Source: Wyeomyia smithii (Eukaryota; Arthropoda; Insecta; Diptera; Culicidae). From it: a stretch of DNA of 64,000 nucleotides. Under the pieces are notes generated by a model. The model did not search any database. It had not been told where the DNA came from and worked only from the letters and a program-made list of their open reading frames with translations. Location: positions 229,929,916 through 229,993,915 of the forward strand of contig NC_073695.1 of the NCBI RefSeq assembly GCF_029784165.1, in the 5' to 3' direction. Of the stretch, positions 33,816-45,765 are shown one piece after another. Each line of letters starts with the position of its first letter. The stretch's first letter is position 1. The translations under genes were made by a program, and so were the position numbers.

Positions 33816-34213
33816 TCAATAGTAATGTTCGACATCGGATCTGGATTCCAGAGAGTCCGGTCCGAAGTTATTCTGGCTTCAATGTTCTAATGAATTCCGG
33901 ACCGGATCAGAACGAAGCTATCTGGACAGGGTAATGTTTCTGGAATGCGGAAAAGCCCGGCTAAAAATCAAACTCAACGTTATTCAAATCACAAGCAGCA
34001 GACTTACAGGTTTCTTCATTTGCATTTCTATGAATGTGCGTAATTCCAATCCAAGTGATATATTTTAAAGCAAATAGGTAGGTGTATGTTAGAGTGGCAA
34101 TGACTGTATGGAAAAAAATTTATCATCGAATTTCGAAAACCGTAAGTATATTTTGTTAATTGGCCCAAAAAACCATGTCTGCAAAATTTCAGCTCAATTG
34201 GACATGATTAAGG

Positions 34214-34880
34214 ATGATTCACCGCATGGTAACTTTACCTCTAAGTAAAGTAGCCAAGAAAAAGGAATTGGAATATATTTTCGAAATTGCTAAACTTACT
34301 GGCTACAATAAAAAAAATATTCAAGCCATTGTTAATAAAAAGAAGCGTGCTCATTTTCAGAAATCTTTCACAACACTCACCCCAATAATAGAACATCTGA
34401 AAAGGGTAGTCGTTGAATATGACGTTAACTTGACACGCCCACTTCGTCCAAAATTTAGGAAATTTGGGATGGATATTGTCTACACTAGTAGAAATACCCA
34501 ACTCAAAACAAAATTGGGGTCTACCAAAAACCCTATTGATACACTGAACAAAGCTGGAATTTATAAAATTGCATGCAGTCACTGTGATATGGTTTACAAA
34601 CTAAACGTAATCTAGGGATACGTTTCGAAGAACATTTCGCAGAAGTCACAAAAGCAAGTAAAGTTTCAAAAAATGCCCCACCACACCTTTTTAAATCAAA
34701 ATTGGCTGAACATATTTTTAACGAGGAATATCCACTAACTTCGGATAATATTCACCTGCTCCGTCCCGTTAATATTAGCGGAAATAAGACGTAGCAGAAA
34801 GTTTAGAAATTTATAAACAACACTCATCCACGCTTCTCAACAAAGAAGCAGGTAACCACCCCGCATGGCTATTCAATAGG
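34214..34880 (+). mobile_element. Penelope-like element C-terminal remnant with GIY-YIG domain
   Basis: An open frame (34214-34615) reads the linker after the reverse transcriptase and then GIYKIACSHCDMVY, the start of the GIY-YIG endonuclease with the associated Cys pair typical of Penelope elements. After a frameshift near 34600 the second catalytic part follows: RFEEHFAEVTKASK, then a zinc-free tail with LFKSKLAEHIFNEEYPLTS and NIHLLRPVN. The reverse transcriptase is absent (5' truncation). Not functional. Confidence 0.8.
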
Positions 34881-35039
34881 CTGTCCCAAATAGAAATCGA
34901 TGTTGGAAAAGTCAAGGTGCTCAGCCCTAACGCCAATATCTCAGCTCCCCGATAAGATATCAAGGATCTTTTTTCATCTAAATTTTCGTCTTGAATCCCG
35001 CTTTGCAGTGAAAATTTGAGTTCTTGATCAAAAAATTTT

Positions 35040-37290
35040 TTAGTTGTGTTTTGAAGGGTTTTATTTGAAAATTATGGGAAAAAGTGCCAACACGAATCCG
35101 TGGGGTGACGCCTACAGGATCGTAAAGGCCAAGACTATAGGCGCGCTGGCGCCTGCAGAGCGATCAACAGCGATGCTAGAGCGTATCATCGAGGGACTCT
35201 TTCCGCGCCACGAGCCAAGCCCTTGGCCTCCGGCGGTCGAGTCTCACGTCCAACATTCCAGTATCTCAGACATAGACCAGGGATTGTCGGCCAACCTGCC
35301 GAACATCCAATCCGTGAGCGACGACAGCCGTGTCGAGGTTGAGGAGGAGGCAAGGGTTACGAATGAGGAACTCATCGTAATCGCCAAATCCCTAAAGGTG
35401 AGCAAGCCACCGGGACCGGATGGTGCCCCTAACCTGGCAATCAGGCTGGCAATAAAAACGGCCCCGGGCTTTTTAGGGCAGTCATGCAGAGGTGCCTGGA
35501 TGACTGTCTCTTTCCGGACAAGTGGAAGCGGCAGAGACTGGTCTTATTGCCGAAGGCTGGGAAACCGCCAGGAGACCCATCGGCATATAGGCCTATCTGC
35601 CTGCTGGACACCGCAGGCAATGTGCTTGAGAGGAGCATCCTCAACAGACTGGTGAGGTACACGGAGGGTGTACACGGTCTGGCAAGTAACCAGTTCGGTT
35701 TCCGGAAGGGCAGGTCCACGCTGGATGCCATCTCTTCCGTCACCAAGACGGCGGAGGTAGCACTCCAGTGCAAGAGAAGGGGAATACGCTATTGCGCAAT
35801 CGTCACGCTTGATGTGAAAAATGCGTCCAATAGCGCCAGGTGGGACTCCATAGCGCTCGCGCTCAGGAGCATCCATTTACCGGTGTCGCTGTACAAGATT
35901 TTGGAAAATTATTTCCAGAATCGAGTACTTGTTTACAACACGGAAGAGGGCTAGGAGTGCGTTCCAATCACCGCAGAAGTTCCGCAAGGTTCTATCGTGG
36001 GTCCAGTGTTTCAAGTTCCCTGCAGGGGTTGTGATCGTCGACTTTGCCTACGACATAACCCTGGAGGCTTATGGCAAGTCAATCGAGGAGGTCGAGTTGA
36101 CGGCCGTGCACTGTATATGCAAGGTCGAGGACTGTATGCGCTCCAGCTCGCGCATCATAAGACGGAGGTCACGTTTGTGAACAACCGTAAATCGGAGAAA
36201 CAGGCGGTAGTCAGAGTCGGAGACTGCACCATCACCTCAAAGCGATCTCTGAAGCTCTTGGGAGTTATGGTGGACGACAAGCTCACGTTCGGGAGTCACG
36301 TCGACTATGCCTGTAAGAGGGCCTCATCGGCTATTGCAGCACTATCTCGTATGATGTCCAATAGCTCAGCGGTTTATGGCAGCAAGCGAAGACTTCTTGC
36401 CAGCGTGGTTTCGTCCATACTTAGGTATGGTGGGCCAGTGTGGTCCAGAGCGCTAGGTACTAACAGTTACCGTGGTAAACTGGAAAGTACCTACAGGCTC
36501 ATGTGCCTGAGAGTTGCGAGTGCGTATCGTACGGTGTCATACGATGCAATCTGTGTCTTGTCCGGCATGATGCCTATCAGCATCGCCATCAAGGAGGACA
36601 GAGAGTGTTTCGACCAACGTGACACAAGGGGCATACGAGGTACCAGAAGGTCATTCTCGATGCTCCATTGGCAGTAGGAATAGTCTAACTTCACAAAGGG
36701 CAGATGGACGCACCGACTCATACCGGAGATATCCGGCTGGGTCGGGAGACGACATGGTGAAGTGAACTTCCACCTGACACAAATCCTGTCAGGCCATGGT
36801 TGTTTCAGGCAATATCTGCACAGGTTCGGACACGCGGTGTCCCCCATGTGTCCCGAGTGCGTGGAGGAGGAGGAGACTGCTGAGCATGTCTTCTTCGTAT
36901 GCCCCCGTTTCGCAAGAGCGAGGAGCAACATGATGGCTGTGAGCGGGCCTGGCACTACTCCGGACAATCTAATCCGTGGATGTGCGACGACCTGGATTGT
37001 CCTGGAGCTGCAACCACCAACACGCCAGTGGTAGCTAACTACCAGTCTCCAGGTAGTCAACTAGAAGGTTATAAGAGTAAAAAGGGTGCATCACGCACAA
37101 AAGCCACTCCCCGACGTAATACCTAACCGTTGTTCCGGGAAGATCAGGGCTAGAGACTAGAGGGGTTTTAGTGGGTCGAGACAGGGATCAGTAGGTGTCT
37201 GGGAAAGTGTGACTACCCCAGCATCTCTCCCCTAGTCTCATATCCACACCCAGAGTTCTCTTCTCAGGTGTCTGTTTGCAGATTTTCCCG
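35040..37290 (+). mobile_element. R1-like LINE ORF2 remnant
   Basis: The plus strand in several frames gives NPWGDAYRIVKAKTIG, SKPPGPDGAPNLAI, DKWKRQRLVLLPKAGKPPG, YRPICLLDTAGNVLERSILN, GLASNQFGFRKGRSTLDAI, EVPQGSIVGPVFQ, then the active site mutated to VDFAYDITLE (about 36036), LKLLGVMVDDKLTFGSHVDY and a C-terminal CPECVEEEETAEHVFFVC zinc block. This layout (no RNase H, CCHC tail) fits the R1 clade. Frameshifts near 35470 and 36010, a stop at 35952 and a deletion before the active site kill it. About 160 bases of 3' UTR may follow. Confidence 0.85.
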
Positions 37291-37990
37291 TCATCTCAAA
37301 AAAATACGAACTGCGCGAAGAAAAAATCAAGCAGTTTTTGAAAGAGCACTCCAAACGCACGATTATTGAGATGCTCAAAAAGACCGCCGCTGCCAACATC
37401 TTGTCTTCTGATGAGTTGGATTCTGACGATTAACCTGAGGGATTTTCTTTGGCCGAACTCGGGGAGTCTAGAGAAAGAAAAAAGCTGTCTTCTCCGAAAC
37501 ATCCCAGGAAGAGAAGGAAGATATCCGAAGGTGAAATGGCAAATACCTACATTAAAATCGAGAAGTTCTGTTGAAAACCCAACATATTTGAAATAGATTG
37601 TATTTTTCGATGGCTAATTCATCGATCAGGGTCGGAAGTTCAATCATTGTTTTACAGTGGAATTTCAGAAGTATCATTCCCAAACTCGACTCTTTCAAAA
37701 TAATGATTAACTAATTAAATTGCGGCACAATTTCTCTCTGAGAAACATGGCTCACTTAAAATGTAGATCTTAACTTCCATGATTTCAATATTATTCGCCT
37801 AGATCGAGACATCCCTTATGGAGGAGTACTTCTAGGGCTATTCTTTTTATCGTATTAACTCTCAGGTATTAACCTCCTGTCGATTTTAGGTACACCCAAC
37901 GCAAACGGGGAACATTTTATTACTTTAGGCAAAAACGTCATATTAAGAAGACTGGGAACTCTGCCTGAGACTGAGCGACAGTTTTGGTAG
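37291..37990 (+). mobile_element. Juan/Jockey-type LINE: ORF1 end and ORF2 start
   Basis: ORF1-like text (REEKIKQFLKEHSKRTIIEM ... ILSSDELDSDD, stop, then basic tail) is followed by an ORF2 start MANSSIRVGSSIIVLQWN, the QWN motif opening the APE endonuclease, then IIPKLDSFK and NFHDFNIIRLDRDIPYGGVL. Stops and a frameshift near 37840 end it. Confidence 0.75.
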
Positions 37991-38820
37991 CGCAGTCTTA
38001 CGAGTAAAAGTGGAACTGAGGCATGCTAGTGTGTGTGCTGGCGATGTGAATGCAAGCCGATCGCACAGGTTGGACCATCACATATGCCCACTCTGTCTTC
38101 GCAGCGATGCAAACTTCCAACTTTAATAGATGGAGTGCGCTGTTTGATTGGACGCTTGTCATTTGTATGGGATCGATCCAGAGATGCCAGTCTTCTTGAT
38201 ATGATGTTTTTGCATTAGGGCAATTATGACTGCGCATTATACACAAACGACGGCCACACGCTTGTATGTGTTTCTGCAGAAAAACATACAACCAAGCACC
38301 GCAATGCATGTGTTAGCAAGACTTCACTCACTGCATTTGTATTGATGCAACGATCTGGTTCATTTTTATCCACTTCATCCACACATAATCAGAATCTCAA
38401 CCGTCAACCTCAAATGTATAATCAGAAACACTTTCGTTTCGTCCCCCAGTGTTTACTCGAAATGGAAATATGTAATAGGTACTGTCTGACCAGAGTTGCC
38501 GAAGTTGCGAATATTGTTCTGGATGGGCACAAGTTTTGTATTTTCAAACAGGTCCAAATGAGTTTCCATGAACCAATGATTGTGTGCTGTAGATAGCATG
38601 CAAGAAAGCGAATGTTTTTGTTTTCCCTAAAGCAGTTTTGAGATCGTGATGTCATTTTAAGGCGCATTTCAAGTCTTTGAAATCATCAACGTTTGCATAC
38701 TCTATGACGGGGAAAATGCTGCTTGGCAGCTCTTGTCATATTTTTTCGCTACTCCGTATGCATACAACGAGCGAACTAATACACGCACATCGGATGAATT
38801 GGAGATTGAAGAAACTTGTA
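37991..38820. other. Unassigned non-coding segment
   Basis: No recognised domain in any frame. Moderately G+C-rich part at 38000-38320, AT-rich afterwards. Confidence 0.3.
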
Positions 38821-41514
38821 AGGCCTCTGCCAGGCTGAACGCCAACACGAGCGATGGGGCGAGATTTTTGCCGTAGGTTAATGAACAGCTCTACTTAGGG
38901 GTAAGACCGCCCCCTTAAGCAATTCTGTTTATAGAAAAAAAAGTTGCGGCTGCAATTTCATTTTTTCTTCGCTAAGAGGTTCTTCTATTCAATACCCTGA
39001 AATATTTTTGTTTATTTTCAAGCTTTTTTTTAAATTTTAAAAATTCATTGAAAATGTGCAGATCTTTTTCATGCGGGGTAAGCCCGCCCACCAGCGGGGT
39101 AAGATCGCCCACCATTTTTTGAGGATAAACAATATTTTTAGGGCCAAAACGTTTGATTCTATCGGTATAGTGTCTCTGACAAAGTTATAGGGTAACGGGG
39201 GTATTTTGGCCAGCTTTGGGAAGTGTTCGCACAGTTCATTAAAAACAAGCACAATTTTTCAACATAAATACCTACTCTATTATACCATTGTTAAAAGCTA
39301 AGTGTCTATTTTAATATTCACCGTTCAACAATGCAATATATTGAAAATTATCCTAGAAATATGAAAATTTCTACGAAGTACTAAAAACATATTTTGGTCC
39401 ACCAAATTTTTACTTTGGCCCACCTGTATATCTACAGACGTGTATGGAAATAGTTCGGACTAATTATATTTAAGATCATCATCGGTATTTTTAGAGCAAA
39501 AATAGTGGGTTTGAGGAGAACATCCTTCTGCTGTGATTTTTTGTAAATTTTAGGCATCTAAAAATGAAATGATTTGGCTTATAGCGGTTTGACAGGCATT
39601 CTTATCTAATTTCATATCGTTAAATGTGATAAATTAAGAAGTAGTTACTTGTGAATTGTCACAAGCTGCTTCTTTGTTCACGTGCAACGGCCGAACGGTA
39701 ATCAAAGAGATGTCAAAACTTGGCATGGCCAAAATATATTTTCTTCAGAAAGAGGCAAACATATTTCGGCCATGCGTTTAACTACTTTTTCAACTTTTTT
39801 CAACATGTTAGAGTATACAAACTGTTTCTATGACATTTCATTGATGTTACTACACCAACGAATTGTTTCAAAAGCATACACATTTGTTACAATAGCTACC
39901 GGACGTTGCCTTGTATATTACCACTTCCTCTTGACTTTGGGTTGACTCAGCCATGACTTCGAATATGTATTAACTAATTCCAAAATAACACTACCTAGAG
40001 CCAGTCTTTCGCCGAAAACTATAGTGTAGTATGATTCTTAGGTGTGTTATTTAATGTTGCATGCATAATTTTCTAATATTAATTGAGTTTATCAGATAAA
40101 ATGCGTAAAATGTTACCGGATGGGCCAAAATATGCATGTGGGCCAAAATACCCCCGTTACCCTAGATGATATTTTTTTTCTTTTTAAATAAAATATACAC
40201 TGTGAAAAATCTGAAAAAAATTTTTTTTTCTAAGTTTTAACTTATTTTGTTTTTTGATTATTCAAGTTCAAATCAATGTTTAGGTAACTTTTTTGGTTTT
40301 CAAAATAAATAGATTTTTCAGAATTGGGGTTTTTCAAGATATTGAATTCATAATACACCTATCTTTAAGCTAAAAATTAAAACTCATTAAACCTATCTGT
40401 ATGATTCTTTTGAAGCCTTATTATGTATAGAAAAATACTAATAATTATTATTTCTTTCAATTATATTTTCAATTTTCTATGTTTTTTTTTTGAAGAACAA
40501 AATTACCAACGACTCTATACACCAAATAAACCGTCGAAAAAAAAAATCTTCACAAAAATTGTGCTATTAATATTTCTATTACTCCATGATCCAACAACTA
40601 TTAAATTTTAGCTTACCTTTTGTAGATTCTACAGGCAAAAACATGTTTTTTTCAAAAAAAATTGAAAAAAAAATATATTTTTAATTCTATTTCTATATTT
40701 TTTCTTTAAATTTTTTTAGAGTGTGTTTTTTTTTCGAAAGTAAAAAACTACTATTTTCAATTCTGCCGGAGACGTCATACCTATCAAACACACCGTCCTG
40801 GCTCTAAAATTATTTTGGTTCATTAACACCATGAACAGAGGTTTACTTTTTACAAAAATAAGTCTTGTTAAAATATATTACTAGAAAAGCTTATACCAAA
40901 TCGAAAATGGTCGATTAACATCGATGTCTTATGTGGCTTGAAGTTGCTTTACTGATCCTGTAAATATTCCCTTTGTAGTGTCGAAGCATTTGGGTCTTGA
41001 AGTAAAACAACAAGCAGTTGGATTCGTGGCGGTTTTACCCCTTGTATAGTGGGCGACTTTACCCCCAGTGGAACATTTTCATATTTGACCGAAAAAGTAG
41101 TCAAAATTACAAGATTACTCACGGCCTTCGATATTTCCGAAAGAAGAGAGATTCAGGCAAGCGATTAAACGTATATTCACGAACAAAACAATAGATTTTT
41201 AGACTGAAAAACCTTAAGTCCCGTTGCCGGAAAACAATAGCGCATTGACTGGTTGCAGCTGAAAGGTTGTTTTTGATTATTTCTGCGACCGTTCGTGCAC
41301 TATCAAAACAGAAAAACGTGCAAAATGTTATGTAATTATACTGTAATAGACACGTTAGAGAAATTTTTCAATTATTTTATAACTTGGTAGTAAAACTACG
41401 GTGGGCGGTCTTACCCCGCAGGGCGGTCTTACCCTGTTTACCGCTACTGTTTATTTACCTACGGCAAGAATCTCGCCCGATTGCTCGCGTTGGCATTTAG
41501 CCAAGCAGAGGCCT
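38821..41514. mobile_element. 2.7-kb foldback-type element with about 95-bp inverted ends
   Basis: Left end AGGCCTCTGCCAGGC...GCCGTAGGTTAATGAACAG...GGGGTAAGACCGCCC (38821-38912) is inverted at the right (about 41417-41514) with scattered mismatches. The motif GGGGTAAG(A/C)(C/T)CGCCC recurs inside both ends (39076, 39096; 41039-41065; 41401-41433). No transposase ORF. A second TIR element is nested at 39190-40162. Confidence 0.7.
39190..40162. mobile_element. 973-bp TIR element with TA flanks, nested
   Basis: Ends GGGTAACGGGGGTATTTTGG and CCAAAATACCCCCGTTACCC are perfect inverted repeats of at least 20 bp, flanked by TA (39188-39189 and 40163-40164). GGCCAAAATA motifs repeat internally. No ORF of note. 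Confidence 0.9.
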
Positions 41515-41716
41515 AACATGTGCAACATATGCCACTAGCGTGTTGATTATTTGCAACCAAAAATAAAATTGTATTAGTGAAATCGACCTCTAATACTAGC
41601 GCAGCTAGAAAGGTCTATTATTAGATAGTCGAACTCCCGTCACACGTGCTGAATATATGGCAGTATGTATTGTTATTTGACTGGGGAAGAATTTTATTGC
41701 CTTTTAAAGACCCAAG

Positions 41717-41816
41717 CACAATGGATACGTTTGCGTTGCGTTGACGTTAATTTGACAGAAAATGTATTCGCTAACTGTCAAATTGCCGCAAACGCAGCCG
41801 CAACGTATCAATTGTG
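41717..41816. mobile_element. 100-bp hairpin MITE
   Basis: CACAATGGATACGTTTGCG at the left pairs with the right end CGTATCAATTGTG; arms of about 42 bases, with a small indel, enclose a 16-base loop. Confidence 0.7.
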
Positions 41817-41892
41817 TTTAAACCTTAAGGATTTGTTACCTAAAAGGCAATTTTGCGCTATTGCTTCTAAAGTAATAAGGAAAAGTTTTGCG

Positions 41893-42156
41893 TGTACGGA
41901 TGGCTGCATGCACAAGGAAGGTTATCGTAGATCCCTACGGTAGCGATCATTTACCTATTTTAATTTCAATTGCTAATGGCTCAACTCACACGCGATCAAT
42001 TGATATTCCGTATGACCTCACACGGAATATCAACTGGGAGTTATACCAGGAAAGGATTTCAAAAGCAGTTGAGTTCCACCACTTGAAGAATACAACCTCG
42101 TCACGGGCTTGATTCTCGACGCCGCGTTGCAGGCCCAAACGAAGAAATATCCCGGC
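41893..42156 (+). mobile_element. Juan-like LINE endonuclease end, left part of a split copy
   Basis: Translation KVIVDPYGSDHLPILIS holds the SDH catalytic block of the APE endonuclease, followed by the linker NINWELYQERISKAVEFHHL and, after a shift, LILDAALQAQTKKYPG. It continues at 43806. Confidence 0.8.
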
Positions 42157-43805
42157 GCACAGTGAGTTGAATGTAGGGTAATACGGGACAAAAATCAAAA
42201 CTAAACGATTTTGTCGATAAAACATGTTGATGTAACAAGGAAAGTTGTTCGTTACCTTCAGAGCTACTAAATGCATAAAGGTCTTATGTGATACACTAAA
42301 TCACAAAACTGTCCCAAACGCCAACGCACTCATCCTATACCAGAAACCGTTAATCTCTTTGTAAAAGTTGTACATTGTAACGAAAACTGCGGTTTCTATG
42401 TTTCACTTACTTTTACATAATTGCAAAAGTGACTTATGCGCAATTATAACAAAAAAAAAAGATTTTTTTAGGTATTCTTTTACGTATAATTTTTATTATT
42501 TTTTCTGTATTTAATTACCAGGGTAACAAATAATTCAAAATTCTCCATGATAACAAACAATATCGCACGCTTAGCCTTGGGGCTAATAGCGGTCTCGATC
42601 AACTAGATTATAGTTGAGAGAATTCGTTATCGATATTGTTTTTGGCACATTTTGCATGTGTAGGATAAGTACAACGATACACCGTGCCCCAGTGCTAAGT
42701 CGAGAAAATTTCCAGCTCGAAAAGTTCCTTGATTCGATTGGGAATCGAACCCGATATCACAACCGTGTGGGAGAGCTAGCCGACCGACATCGCTAACCAC
42801 AGAGCCACGGGGACCACAAATTCTTCATGATGCATATTATATTATCAAGTCAAGTTTTGGGTCATCTTTAGACGAATTGGAATAGTTGTTCGAAACGGTA
42901 GCAGCAAATACTAATTCTTTTGGGGAGTTATATTCAACGAGCTCTGCAACTCGCCGTTTTTAATTCTGGTTGAGCAGGTTACAAGAAGTTCCTGAGGACG
43001 CTCACGAGAAGAAATGTGGTTGTATTCATAATTATTATTCCAACAAAATTTCATGCTTTTTCATAAAATACTATTTTATTATATTGCATTTCTCCCATTT
43101 CGAGTTCAATTTCGGACAATATACAACAGAAAACTTGTGTAAATTTCCATAAACATGCTCGACTGTGTCTTCTGGTGAAGACAATATCGAAATACACATG
43201 ATGTTCTTTTGCTTGCATTGCAGTTAAACCAGTTTTCAAATATCTGCCGCTTCACGAGCGATCGGCATTGACATACGAAAAATAAAAAATCTCTCAGAGT
43301 TGCGGGAAGTTTCAGCTAATTTTTATATATTTTGTAGAGGTCACTTCGAGCAAACTTTTGATTTATGTTTTAGAAAGGAACTCGGTGGAACTTTTTTTAA
43401 AACGCTGACGAAAGTTTGAGTTCGCGTTTTTTTAAGGATTAATACCTTCACCAACTCATCATACCGATTAATCATACACGCAATCGAAACCAAGTCTCTC
43501 TATCAATAAAATATATTGCACTAGCCTTGATTATTATTTTCCATTTTGTGTTATTGGAATACACGAAGTAATTAAGTTTCACCAACGTTTAGAAAACGCG
43601 CGACAATTTAGCACGAAATGTGCAACTAATGATTGCTCTGGACGCTAACGCTTGCTATGCTTGTATTAGTATTTGTGATGCTTCCCAAAGCCCACCAATA
43701 CTTGTTCACAACCCAAGAGATATCTGTGAACACTTCTGGGTACTTGGTGCATCCAAATAAAAAAGAAAGAAAAACGATTTTTGTCTATGGCTCAACGCAC
43801 TGTGC
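42157..43805. mobile_element. 1.65-kb TIR element inserted in Juan ORF2
   Basis: Ends GCACAGTGAGTTGA and (inverted) GCACAGTGCGTTGAG, with subterminal GACAAAAATC inverted as well. GGC flanks both ends (42154-42156, 43806-43808). Removal restores the Juan reading TKKYPG-VTIKERPLTPWW. No transposase was recognised; it contains SINE copy 2. Confidence 0.8.
42552..42817 (-). repeat. tRNA-derived SINE, copy 2, with target duplication
   Basis: Minus-strand start TGGTCCCCGTGGCTCTGTGG, B box GGGTTCGATTCCC. Flanked by AAATTCTCCATGAT (42538-42551) and AAATTCTTCATGAT (42818-42831), one mismatch. Confidence 0.88.
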
Positions 43806-44048
43806 GGCGTGACGATCAAAGAACGGCCTCTCACTCCGTGGTGGGACAAAGAGTGCTCCGATGTCTACAAGCAAAGATTCAACGCGTCTATGGCCTTTTA
43901 GAAGAAAGGTATACCTGGCGACTATATAAGGTTTTCGGAGCTCAACACTAAGCTTAAAAGCTTGGCTAGTGCGAAAAAACGCGACTATTGGCGACGGTTT
44001 GTAAATGAAACTTCGAGAGAGACATAAATGAGCACTATTGAGGCATTC
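43806..44048 (+). mobile_element. Juan-like LINE, right part of the split copy
   Basis: TIKERPLTPWWDKECSDVYK then IPGDYIRFSELNTKLKSL and KRDYWRRFVNETSRET, with one in-frame TAG, the linker between endonuclease and reverse transcriptase. It ends before the reverse transcriptase. Confidence 0.8.
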
Positions 44049-44154
44049 CCCGGAAAATAAATAAGTAGGAATAATTTTGTTGGCATGTCTTTTCCGATTT
44101 CGCTGAAACTTTTTACAATTGTTTCTTTTTGATAATAAGGTCATTTTATGATAT

Positions 44155-44544
44155 GGGGCCGTTCAATAATTACGTAAGCATATTTTTTCTTTTTTTCAAA
44201 CCCCCTCCCTCCCTTGTAAGACATCGTAAGATTTTTTGATACCCCCCTCCCCCTAGTAAGATCTTACTGCCAGCATATATAGATTTTTATTTTAGTTTTA
44301 TCATTATAAAGCAAGCACAGTATTCGTTTCGTCTTCTGTCCTTTATTCGAGTAATTTCGTAATTTCCTTTTCATGAGTTTTACCGTCCACGCTGTCATGA
44401 ACATGGTTATTTGAACAGCTGCATTAACAATGTTTTTCTTGCGTAAGAAAATAAATTCACCCCCCTCTCTCCCTTGTAAGATAGCGTAAGAAAATTGCAC
44501 ACTCCCCCTCCCCCTATTTGCTTACGTAATTATTGAACGGCCCC
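44155..44544. mobile_element. 390-bp MITE, 26-bp perfect TIRs
   Basis: GGGGCCGTTCAATAATTACG (left) is perfectly inverted at the right end, the match continuing to TAAGCA. TAT flanks both ends (44152-44154, 44545-44547). Internal CCCTCCCTCCCTTGTAAGA-type blocks are partly inverted as well. Confidence 0.92.
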
Positions 44545-44961
44545 TATCCGCTGTTCAGGTTGACTCGCGACTGCTGCTTCAAAAGGGCCTATTCAAAATG
44601 GTGACTTATAAATAAAAATCTCTATATCAGAAAAACGGTTTGTTTGATTGAAATGGAGTATTCAGCAAAGTTGCAGGTATTAAAGAAAGAATATAAACAC
44701 TGTGATTTTTTTTTCTGTGCAAATTTTACAAATTGTCACAAAATATTAAATAACTAAAATAGTACCTTTTTTAAAAATCCTTTACAAATTGATGATGACA
44801 ATATGTAGTATCTGTCAAAATTTGGTGATGGTAAAATGAAAAACAAAAAAGTTATGAACGTTTGAGTATTTCGACATTTCCACTCTGAACATTTGAGTGT
44901 TTTTTTCTAGCTACACATAACAATGTTGAAAATTTATCATATTTATTTAAGAGCATGATCC

Positions 44962-45746
44962 AAATTCAACGCGCTATTTTTGAACTATAATCCAACATTT
45001 CCATACTGGCCCTGTTGAAATTGAATATGCGTAACTCACCGGTGAACCCTGTTAGACGGTTTAAAAATGGAACACACAAGGTAACCAATTTATACAGTAC
45101 GTGTTTGTATCAAGTAAATTCAGATTTAGAGATCCAGGCAGACACGATTGCATTTTCAATGTAAAGTGTATAAAATTATTAAAAAAAAAGAGAACCGGGA
45201 GCTGGAAAATTGGGGAGAGACAGATTTCGCTATAAAAGTTGCGCCTGATGTACGCTACTTCTAAAATTAATGCTGATCGAATAGTCAAGATTTCGGTGAA
45301 TCATTGTTTGGTTGCTCCTTCCTGATAAAAAGGTTATTTCATGATATTAGTTTATGATGTAAACTCACGACTGCTGTTTCACAAATGTGACTGATGAGTA
45401 AAATATTTATTTCTGCGTTGAACGTCTAATAATAATTAAAAATGTTTCTAGTGTCTAAACGGTTTGTTTGATCGGTCTAGTGTCGTCGGAAAAGTTGTAG
45501 ATAATAATTTTATCCTATCAAATAAAGGCGCAAGACTAATAGCAAAACCTGTTTCTGCGTAATCTCTCAGCTTCCGGAACTCTAATTTACTTGATATAAA
45601 TACGTACTGTGTAAGTTAGTTACCTTGTGTGTTCCATTTTTACAACCTTTAATAACATGGTTCGCCAGTGAGTTACGCATATTCAATTTCAACAGGGCCA
45701 GTATAAAAATGTTCGATTATGGTACACAAAAACAGCGCGTTGGATT
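44962..45746. repeat. Large inverted repeat, arms about 160 bp
   Basis: Left arm about 44962-45125 and right arm about 45589-45746 share GGCCCTGTTGAAATTGAATA, GCGTAACTCAC, AATGGAACACACAAGGTAAC and CAAGTAAATT in inverted order. Between and left of the arms are direct repeats: the block around 44090-44150/44550-44580 resembles 45330-45395. Confidence 0.75.
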
Positions 45747-45765
45747 AGATGGTCGATCAGGATCA

